This document shows, piece after piece, positions 56,878-64,000 of a stretch of 64,000 nt of DNA. This stretch comes from Elymus sibiricus. Lineage: Eukaryota > Streptophyta > Magnoliopsida > Poales > Poaceae. The DNA lies in NCBI GenBank assembly GCA_039707655.1, contig CM077667.1, positions 415,629,409-415,693,408 of the forward strand, in the 5' to 3' direction. Position 1 is the stretch's first letter; each line of letters starts with the position of its first letter. A program made the position numbers and the translations under genes. Below the pieces are notes generated by a model. That model made no database searches and was not told where the DNA came from. It saw only the letters and a program-made list of their open reading frames with translations.

Positions 56878-58776
56878 ATGGAAAACAATCCTTTGAGGGG
56901 TTTGTTCGGGGTATCTTCACCTCGACCGGAACCACAGTTAGTTGCCCCTCAACCTACTGCACCTACTAAAAATATTGTCTATGAAATTCCTTTGGGTATG
57001 GTAGAACAACTGCTTGCTAAACCTTATGCAGGAGATGGAACTGAACATCCTAATATGCACCTCTTATATGTGAACGAAATTTGTGGATTATTTAAGCTTC
57101 CAGGTTTACCCGGAGATGAAGCTAAGAAGAAGGTCTTCCCTTTATCTTTGAAGGGAAAAGCATTGACATGGTATAGGCTATGTGATGATATTGGATCATG
57201 GAACTGGAATCGATTGCAATTGGAATTCCATCAAAAGTTTTATCCCATGCATCTAGTTCATCGTGATCGGAATTATATATATAATTTTTGGCCTTGTGAA
57301 GGAGAAAGCATCGCTCTAGCTTGGGGGAGGCTTAAGTCAATGTTATATTCATGCCCCAACCATGATATTACGAGAGAAGTTATTATTCAAAAAAATTATG
57401 CTCGGCTTTCTCATAATGATCAATCCATGCTCGATACTTCTTGTACTGGTTCTTTTATGAAGAAGACTATTGATTTCAAGTTGGATCTCTTAGAAAGAAT
57501 TAAACGCAACTCTGAAGATTGGGAACTCGACGAAGGTAATGAGTCAGGTATAAAGCTTGAGTTTGATTGTGTTAAATCTTTTATGAATACCGATGTTTTT
57601 CACAAGTTTAGCACTAAATATGGACTTGACTCTGAGATAGTAGCCTCTTTCTGTGAAGCATTTGCTACTCATATTGATCTCCCTAAGGCGAAGTGGTTTA
57701 AATATCATCTCCCTATTAAAGAAGAAACTAAAGAACCGGTCATAGCTAAAGATGAAACTATCGTTTACAATGTTGATCCAGTTGTGCCTACCGCTTATAT
57801 TGAAAAACCACCTTTCCCTGTTAGGATAAAGGAACATGCTAAGGTATCAACTGTGGTTCGCAAGAGTAATATAAGAGCACCTAAGCCCCCTGAGCAAATT
57901 AAAGTAGAACCTAGTGTTGCTATGGTTAAAGATCTCTTGGTAGAAAATATTGATGGGCATGTTATCTACTTCTGTGATGAAGCTGCTAGAATTGCCAAAC
58001 CTGATGAAAAAGATAAACATAGACCCGTAGTGGGCATGCCTGTTGTCTCAGCCAAAATAGGAGATCATTGCTATCATGGCTTATGTGATTTGGGTGCTAG
58101 TTTGAGTGCTATTCCTTTTACCTCATACCAAGGAATTATGAATGATATAGCACCCGCTGAGATAAAATATATTGATGTTACTATTAAACTTGCTAATAGA
58201 GACACCATCACACCACTTGGGATTATTAGAGATGTTGAAGTCTTGTGTGGGAAAGTAAAATATCCTACTGATTTTCTAGTTCTTGGTTCCCCACAAGATG
58301 ACTTTTGTCCCATTATCTTTGGTAGACCTTTCTTGAGCACCGTCAATGCTAAGATAGATTGTGAAAAACAAATTGTCGGTGTCAGTTTTGGTGATGTGTC
58401 TCATGAGTTTAATTTCTCCAAGTTTAGTAGACAACCTTGTGATCGAGAATTATCTAATAAGGATGAAATAATTGGTCTTGCTTCTATTGCCGTGCCTCCT
58501 ACTGATCCACTAGAACAATATTTGCTTGACCATGAAAATGATATGCACTTGCGTGAAAGAAATGAAATAGATAAAAGTTTCTTTGAACAACAACCTCTCC
58601 TGAAACACAATTTGCCTATTGAAACTCTTGGAGGTCCTCCTCCACCTAAAGGTGATCCTGTGTTTGAATTAAAGCAATTGCCTGATACTTTGAAGTATGC
58701 TTATCTTGATGAGAAAAAGATATATCCTGTTATTATTAGTGCTAACCTTTCAGAACATGAAGAAGAAAGATTATAA
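56878..58776 (+). CDS. Gypsy gag-protease part, ended by premature TAA
   Basis: Codon 1 is taken at MENNPLRGLF (an in-frame ATG five codons earlier is possible). Residues about 87-99, PLSLKGKALTWY, belong to the retrotransposon gag domain, with LVHRDRNYIYNFWP and AWGRLK following. The aspartic protease lies around residues 390-490 with the active-site motif DLGAS at 404-408 (usual form DTGA or DSGA) and the partner PIIFGRPFL near 480. The frame stops at TAA (58774-58776), where related elements read a Leu codon. The pol sequence continues in the same frame straight afterwards, so a single base change separates gag-pro from pol. No zinc knuckle is obvious. The product would form particles and process the polyprotein. 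Confidence 0.88.
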   Translation: MENNPLRGLFGVSSPRPEPQLVAPQPTAPTKNIVYEIPLGMVEQLLAKPYAGDGTEHPNMHLLYVNEICGLFKLPGLPGDEAKKKVFPLSLKGKALTWYRLCDDIGSWNWNRLQLEFHQKFYPMHLVHRDRNYIYNFWPCEGESIALAWGRLKSMLYSCPNHDITREVIIQKNYARLSHNDQSMLDTSCTGSFMKKTIDFKLDLLERIKRNSEDWELDEGNESGIKLEFDCVKSFMNTDVFHKFSTKYGLDSEIVASFCEAFATHIDLPKAKWFKYHLPIKEETKEPVIAKDETIVYNVDPVVPTAYIEKPPFPVRIKEHAKVSTVVRKSNIRAPKPPEQIKVEPSVAMVKDLLVENIDGHVIYFCDEAARIAKPDEKDKHRPVVGMPVVSAKIGDHCYHGLCDLGASLSAIPFTSYQGIMNDIAPAEIKYIDVTIKLANRDTITPLGIIRDVEVLCGKVKYPTDFLVLGSPQDDFCPIIFGRPFLSTVNAKIDCEKQIVGVSFGDVSHEFNFSKFSRQPCDRELSNKDEIIGLASIAVPPTDPLEQYLLDHENDMHLRERNEIDKSFFEQQPLLKHNLPIETLGGPPPPKGDPVFELKQLPDTLKYAYLDEKKIYPVIISANLSEHEEERL

Positions 58777-61602
58777 AAAATTCCGAGGAAGCACCGGGCT
58801 GCTATTGGATATACTCTTGATGATCTTAAGGGCATTATTCCCGCTCTATGTCAGCACAAGATTAATATGGAACCTGATGCTAAACCCGTTGTTGATCACC
58901 AACGGCGATTGAATCCTAAGATGAAAGAAGTGGTAAGAACCGAAATATTAAAGCTTCTGGAAGCAGGTATAATCTATCCCATAGCTGATAGTAGATGGGT
59001 AAGTCCCGTTCATTGTGTCCCTAAGAAGGGAGGTATTGCCGTTGTTCCTAATGACAAAAATGAACTCATTCCACAAAGAATTGTTACTGGCTATAGAATG
59101 GTAATCGATTTTAGAAAATTAAATAAAGCTACTAGAAAAGATCATTACCCTCTGCCTTTCATTGATCAGATGTTAGAAAGATTATCTAAGCACACACACT
59201 TTTGTTTTCTGGACGGATATTCTGGTTTCTCTCAAATACCTGTATCACAATCTGATCAAGAGAAAACCACCTTTACTTGTCCTTTTGGAACTTATGCTTA
59301 TAGATGTATGCCTTTTGGTTTATGCAATGCACCTGCTACCTTTCAAAGATGTATGACCGCTATATTCTCTGACTTTTGTGAAAAGATTGTGGAGGTTTTC
59401 ATGGATGATTTTTCCGTTTACGGAACTTCTTTTGATGATTGCTTAAGCAACCTTGATCGGGTTTTGCAGAGATGTGAAGAAACCAATCTTGTCTTGAATT
59501 GGGAGAAGTGCCACTTTATGGTTAATGAAGGTATTGTCTTGGGGCATAAAATATCTGAACGAGGTATTGAGGTGGATAAAGCTAAAGTTGATGCAATTGA
59601 GAAAATGCCATGTCCTAAGGATATTAAAGGTATTCGAAGTTTCCTTGGTCATGCTGGTTTCTATAGGAGGTTCATTAAAGACTTCTCTAAAATTTCTAGG
59701 CCTCTTACTAATCTTTTGCAAAAGGATATCCCTTTTGTTTTTGATGATGATTGTGTAGAAGCCTTTGAAACACTCAAGAAAGCCTTAACTTCTGCACCTA
59801 TCGTCCAACCACCTGATTGGAACTTGCCTTTTGAAATTATGTGTGATTCTAGTGATTATGCTGTTGGTGCTGTTCTAGGACAAAGAGTTAATAAGAAATT
59901 GAATGTTATCCATTATGCTAGCAAAAATCTAGACAGTGCCCAACGAAATTATGCTACTACTAAAAAAGAATTTTTAACGGTTGTGTTTGCTTGTGATAAA
60001 TTTAGATCATACATTGTTGATTCCAAAGTTATTGTTCACACCGATCATGCTGCTATAAAATATCTTATGGAAAAGAAAGATGCTAAACCTAGACTCATTA
60101 GGTGGGTTATCTTGCTTCAAGAATTTGACTTACATATCACTAATAGGAAGGGAGCTGAGAACCCCGTAGCTGACAACTTGTCTAGGTTAGAAAATATTCT
60201 TGATGACCCACTACCTATTGATGATAGTTTTCCTGATGAGCAGTTAGCTGCAATAAATGTTTCTCAAAACACTCCTTGGTATGCTGATTATGCTAATTAC
60301 ATTGTCGCTAAATATATACCACCTAGCTTCACATACCAACAAAAAAAAATCTTCTATGACTTAAGACATTACTTTTGGGATGACCCACATCTTTATAAAG
60401 AAGGAGTAGACGGTATTATTAGACATTGTGTACCTGAGCATGAACATGAACAAATCCAACGGAAATGTCATTCCGAAGCTTATGGAGGACATCATGCGGG
60501 AGATAGAACTTCTCACAAGGTATTGCAATCTGGTTTTTATTGGCCTACTCTCTTCAAGGATGCCCGTAAGTTTGTCTTGTCTTGCAATGAATGTCAAAGA
60601 ATTGGTAATATTGGTAAGCGTCAGGAAATGCCTATGAATTATTCACTTGTTGTTGAACCATTTGATGTTTGGGGTTTTGATTACATGGGACATTTTCCTT
60701 CCTCTAACGGGTACACTCATATTTTGGTTGCTGTTGATTATGTCACTAAGTGGGTAGAAGCTATTCAAACTAGTAGTGCTGATCATAACACCTCCATTAA
60801 AATGCTTAAAGAAGTCATCTTCCCGAGGTTTGGAGTCCCTAGATATTTAATGACTGATGGTGGTTCACATTTTATTCATGGTGCTTTCCGTAAGACGCTT
60901 GCTAAATATGATGTTAACCATAGAATTGCATCACCCTATCATCCTCAATCTAGTGGTCAAGTTGAACTTAGCAATAGAGAAATAAAATTAATATTACAAA
61001 AATTTGTTAGTAGGTCTCGAAAGAATTGGTCTAAGAAACTAGATGATGCACTTTGGGCCTATAGAACAGCTTCTAAAAATCCTATGGGTATGTCTCCATA
61101 CAAAATGGTATATGGAAAAGCTTGTCATTTGCCTCTAGAGTTAGAACATAAAGCATTTTGGGCAATTAAAGAACTCAATTATGATTTCAAACTTGCCGGT
61201 GAGAAGAGGCTATTTGATATTAGCTCACTAGATGAATGGAGAACCCAAGCCTATGAAAATGCCAAAGTATTCAAAGAAAAAGTAAAAAGATGGCATGATA
61301 AGAGAATCCAAAAGCGGGAATTCAAAATAGGAGACTATGTTCTTTTGTTAAACTCTCGTTTAAGATTTTTTGCAGGTAAGCTTCTCTCCAAATGGGAAGG
61401 ACCATATATTGTCAAAGAGGTTTATCGTTCTGGAGCCATCAAGATTAATAATGCCGAAGGTACTAACCCGAAGGTGGTCAATGGACAAAGAATTAAACAA
61501 TATATCTCAGGTACGCCTATTAATGTTGAAAGCAATGTTATCCAAACCATGACACCGGAGGAACACATAAAAGAAACCTTCCGGAACACTCCAGAATTCT
61601 GA
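58777..61602 (+). CDS. Gypsy pol: RT, RNase H, integrase
   Basis: Same frame as gag-pro; first Met at 58867, but coding homology begins directly after the stop. Reverse transcriptase: [47 protein letters not shown] and the catalytic FMDD at 59398-59409. RNase H follows with [14 protein letters not shown] and [10 protein letters not shown]. Integrase: zinc-binding HHCC ([11 protein letters not shown]...CNEC, about 60466-60597), then catalytic Asp in WGFDYMGHF, Asp in LMTDGGSHF and Glu in [14 protein letters not shown] (D-D-E). The C-terminus ([19 protein letters not shown]) is a gypsy integrase tail without chromodomain. The order RT-RNase H-IN is that of Ty3/gypsy. It runs uninterrupted to TGA at 61600-61602, so this half is well preserved. 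Confidence 0.95.
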   Translation, partial: KIPRKHRAAIGYTLDDLKGIIPALCQHKINMEPDAKPVVDHQRRLNPKMKEVVRTEILKLLEAGIIYPIADSRWVSPVHCVPKKGGIAVVPNDKNELIPQRIVTGYRMVIDFRKLNKATRKDHYPLPFIDQMLERLSKHTHFCFLDGYSGFSQIPVSQSDQEKTTFTCPFGTYAYRCMPFGLCNAPATFQRCMTAIFSDFCEKIVEVFMDDFSVYGTSFDDCLSNLDRVLQRCEETNLVLNWEKCHFMVNEGIVLGHKISERGIEVDKAKVDAIEKMPCPKDIKGIRSFLGHAGFYRRFIKDFSKISRPLTNLLQKDIPFVFDDDCVEAFETLKKALTSAPIVQPPDWNLPFEIMCDSSDYAVGAVLGQRVNKKLNVIHYASKNLDSAQRNYATTKKEFLTVVFACDKFRSYIVDSKVIVHTDHAAIKYLMEKKDAKPRLIRWVILLQEFDLHITNRKGAENPVADNLSRLENILDDPLPIDDSFPDEQLAAINVSQNTPWYADYANYIVAKYIPPSFTYQQKKIFYDLRHYFWDDPHLYKEGVDGIIRHCVPEHEHEQIQRKCHSEAYGGHHAGDRTSHKVLQSGFYWPTLFKDARKFVLSCNECQRIGNIGKRQEMPMNYSLVVEPFDVWGFDYMGHFPSSNGYTHILVAVDYVTKWVEAIQTSSADHNTSIKMLKEVIFPRFGVPRYLMTDGGSHFIHGAFRKTLAKYDVNHRIASPYHPQSSGQVELSNREIKLILQKFVSRSRKNWSKKLDDALWAYRTASKNPMGMSPYKMVYGKACHLPLELEHKAFWAIKELNYDFKLAGEKRLFDISSLDEWRTQAYENAKVFKEKVKRWHDKRIQKREFKIGDYVLLLNSRLRFFAGKLLSKWEGPYIVKEVYRSGAIKINNAEGTNPKVVNGQRIKQYISGTPINVESNVIQTMTPEEHIKETFRNTPEF

Positions 61603-61749
61603 AAAATAGGAGGTACGTGATACGGTAAGTAAACGGACCCCGAAAAATCCGCAAAAATATTTTCTGTCAGTTTTGGAATATTAGAAAAATTAGGAAAATA
61701 AAAATAAACCGGAAGGCAACCGAGGTGAGCACGATACACCAGGGCGCGC
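61603..61749 (+). other. Element 3' region cut by nested insertion
   Basis: After pol comes AAAATAGGAGGTACG, then TGATACGGTAAGTAAACGG at 61619. Near 61725-61749 is GGTGAGCACGATACACCAGGGCGCG, like an internal part of the 5' LTR near 55530. It could be the beginning of the 3' LTR in a rearranged form, but its start does not match the 5' LTR. The next element begins at 61750. Confidence 0.45.
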
Positions 61750-63175
61750 TGATACGTCTCTGTCGTATCTACTTTTCCTCACACTTTTGCCCTTGTTTTG
61801 GACTCTAATTTGCATGATTTGAATGAAACTAACCCGGACTGACGCTGTTTTCAGCAGAACTACCATGGTGTTGTTTTTGTGTAGAAATAAAAGTTCTCGG
61901 AACTGGACGAAACTTTTTGGAGATTTATTTCGGAATAAATAAAAAATACTGGAGCCAATAACCACCGGAGGGGGCCCCTGGCTGGGCACAACCCACCAGG
62001 GCGCGCCAGCCCCCCCCCCCCCCCCCCCCCCGCCACGCCCTGGTGGGTTGTGCCCACCTCGTTGCCCCATTGACCCTAATTCCGACGCTATAAAATCCTA
62101 TTTTTGAAGAAAAAAATCAGAGAGAAAGTTTCATCGTGTTTTACGATACAGAGCCGCCACCACCTCCTGTTCTTCATCGGGAGGTCAGATCTGGAGCCAG
62201 TTTTGGGCTCCGGAGAGGGGAATCTTCGGTCTTCGTCATCATCAACCCTTCTCCATCGCCAATTCCATGATGCTCCCCACCGGGAGTGAGTAATCCCTTC
62301 GTAGGCTTGCTGGTCGGTGAGGAGTTGGATGAGATCCATCATGTAATCGAGTTAGTTTTGTTAGGGCTTGATCCCTAGTATCCACTATGTTTTGAGATTG
62401 ATGTTGCTATGACTTTGCCATGCTTAATGCTTGTCACTAGGGCCCGAGTGCCATGATTTCAGATCTGAACCATTTATGTTATCACCATTATATCTATGTT
62501 CTTGATCCGATCTTGCTAGTCATGTGCACCTATTACGTGTTCTGATCCTCAAACCCCGGAGTGACAATAGTCGGGATACTTTCCGGTGATGCCCGTAGTT
62601 TGAGGAGTTCATGTATTCACTGTGTGTTAATGCTTTGTTCCGGTTCTCTATTAAAAGGATGCCTTAATATCCCTTAGTTTCCTTATGGACCCCGCTGCCA
62701 CGGGAGGATAGGACAAAAGATGGCATGCAAGTTCTTTTCCAATAGCACGTATGACTATTTACGGAATACATGCCTACATTACATTTATGAACTGGAGCTA
62801 GTTCTGTGTCGCCCTAGGTTATGACTGTTATATGATGAATATCATCCAACAAGTTCACCGATCCAGTGCCTACGAGTTTTCCACTTATTGTTCTTGCTAA
62901 GTTACTATTGCTACTGCTACTATTCCAACTGCTACAAAACTATTGCTATCACTGTTACCGTTACCGTTACTGCTGCTACTGCTATCAAACTATCATACTA
63001 CTGTGCTATTGATTACTCTGCTGCAGATATTTAATCTCCAGGTGTGGTTGAATTGACAACTCAACCGCTAATACTCTCAAATATTCTTTTGCTCCCCTTG
63101 TGTCGAATCTATAAATTTGGGTTGAATACTCTACCCTCGAAAACTGTTGCGATCCCCTATACTTGTGGGTTATCA
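61750..63175 (+). repeat. 5' LTR of a second gypsy element
   Basis: TGATACGTCTCTGTCGTATC to ACTTGTGGGTTATCA, 1426 bp. It differs in sequence from the LTR at 55254, so it is another family with the same ends. A TATAAAA box lies at 62089-62095. The C-run at 62010-62031 lies inside it. The base before it continues the first element's 3' region, so it is a nested insertion (presumed target CGCGC at 61745-61749; the other side is outside the window). Confidence 0.88.
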
Positions 63176-63186
63176 AGACCTTTTTC

Positions 63187-63204
63187 TGGCGCCGTTGCCA
63201 AGGA
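63187..63204 (+). other. Primer-binding site, tRNA-Asp type (second element)
   Basis: TGGCGCCGTTGCCAAGGA, two mismatches to the tRNA-Asp 3' end, 12 bases after the LTR. Confidence 0.85.
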
Positions 63205-63253
63205 GCATAGCTATACTTGTTGAGTCACTTGGGATTTATATCAATTGATCACT

Positions 63254-64000
63254 ATGAAGAATCTGAAGGATACAAAGACCAAGATTTTCCCCTCTAAGAC
63301 GAGGGGAGGTAAGGAACTGCCATCTAGCTGTGTACTTGATTCACCTTCTGTTATGAGTAAGTTTGCAACACCACCACATGCTAGTGATCCTGATATGTCG
63401 CAAGTTATTGATGATGCTACTTCTGCTATGAATGATGCTTGTGATGATGCTAGTACCATGCTTGATGATAATGTGCCACTAGGAGAATTTCTTGATGAAC
63501 AAATTGCTAGAGCTAAAGAGAATGAAATTACTGAAACTGATGAAATTGCTGAACCTGATGAAGCCTATGAAACTGATGACTATGAAACACCTATTAGTCC
63601 TAGCTCTCCTAGATTTGAAATGCCTAAGATACCTGAAGGTTATGTCATGGATGAGGAGGTAACTAGAGAAATTCTTTCTTGCAAAGATAGAAACGATCTT
63701 AAGAAATTACTACGCAAGTATAAGGAAAAGACTTTGAATGCTAGAATGAAGTGTGATCCTAAGTTTGCTACTTCACCTATCTTTGTTACCGATAAGGATT
63801 ATGAATTCTCTGTCGACCTAGAGTTAATTACTTTGGTTGAATCTGATCCTTTCCATGGCTATGAAACTGAAACTGTAGTGGCACACCTTACTAAGCTGAA
63901 TGATATAGCCACCCTCTTTGCTCATGATGAGAAGATTCGCTACTACTATATTCTTAAGTTATTTCCGTTCTCATTAAAGGGTGATGCTAAGACATGGTAC
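63254..64000 (+). CDS. Gag of second gypsy element, runs off the window
   Basis: An ATG at 63254 opens a frame with no stop to the last base (249 codons). The N-terminal third is acidic and low complexity (ITETDEIAEPDEAYETDDYE). A Lys/Arg-rich part follows (LLRKYKEKTLNARMK). The last residues, LFPFSLKGDAKTWY, are the conserved gag motif seen as PLSLKGKALTWY in the first element. An intact frame this far suggests a young copy. Protease and pol would lie beyond 64000. Confidence 0.85.
   Translation, partial: MKNLKDTKTKIFPSKTRGGKELPSSCVLDSPSVMSKFATPPHASDPDMSQVIDDATSAMNDACDDASTMLDDNVPLGEFLDEQIARAKENEITETDEIAEPDEAYETDDYETPISPSSPRFEMPKIPEGYVMDEEVTREILSCKDRNDLKKLLRKYKEKTLNARMKCDPKFATSPIFVTDKDYEFSVDLELITLVESDPFHGYETETVVAHLTKLNDIATLFAHDEKIRYYYILKLFPFSLKGDAKTWY

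Noticed and set aside
57544..57837. Minus-strand ORFs inside gag and pol.
   Set aside because: Shadows of the strongly supported plus-strand polyprotein.

Overview
The window is plant nuclear DNA, most probably from a Triticeae grass (wheat, barley or Aegilops). This is inferred from dense nested LTR retrotransposons, several with LTRs starting TGATACG, from grass Stowaway and Harbinger elements, a CACTA terminus, LINE fragments and a plant-type tRNA array. I see no intact host protein-coding gene. The only host genes likely to work are tRNA genes; every other recognisable gene is a fragment or pseudogene.

Layout. 1-24,525 is a pile of mobile elements: a truncated LTR, a LINE fragment, an unclassified LTR element split by a complete 7.1-kb non-autonomous LTR element (5249-12347, with perfect CTCAC target duplications), a reversed gypsy gag/LTR remnant, another LTR, tandem repeats, a broken B3-like gene next to a CACTA end, and a LINE-type 3' end. 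24,700-38,000 is lower-copy sequence scattered with small DNA transposons. Three share GAGCAnCnCTAGC-type or GCATCTA-type termini and 3-bp target duplications (PIF/Harbinger type). Two of these carry reverse-strand reading frames with a VIDLTS/FIDLTSD motif that looks like a SUMO-interaction motif. There are also Stowaway MITEs, one with another MITE inside it.

38,347-52,400 is the most unusual region. A dead 3' exon of a DHHC protein S-acyltransferase borders a direct-repeat array with nine same-strand tRNA-Gln(UUG) genes, all foldable, with intact B boxes and T-run terminators. The array has been expanded by about 1-kb units and by a roughly 3.1-3.3-kb segmental duplication that also copied a TLC-domain-like (TLCD1/2-like) gene; both copies are broken. 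A MITE and a 5'-truncated LINE with its own target duplication have landed in the array.

52,633-55,250 holds two tandem 1.15-kb copies of a chimeric sequence containing a degenerate piece of ferredoxin-NADP+ reductase. 55,254-64,000 holds an Athila-type Ty3/gypsy element whose gag-pro-pol frame is broken by one stop codon, with a second gypsy element inserted behind pol and running off the window. Family identities come from reading the sequence; no database search was run.
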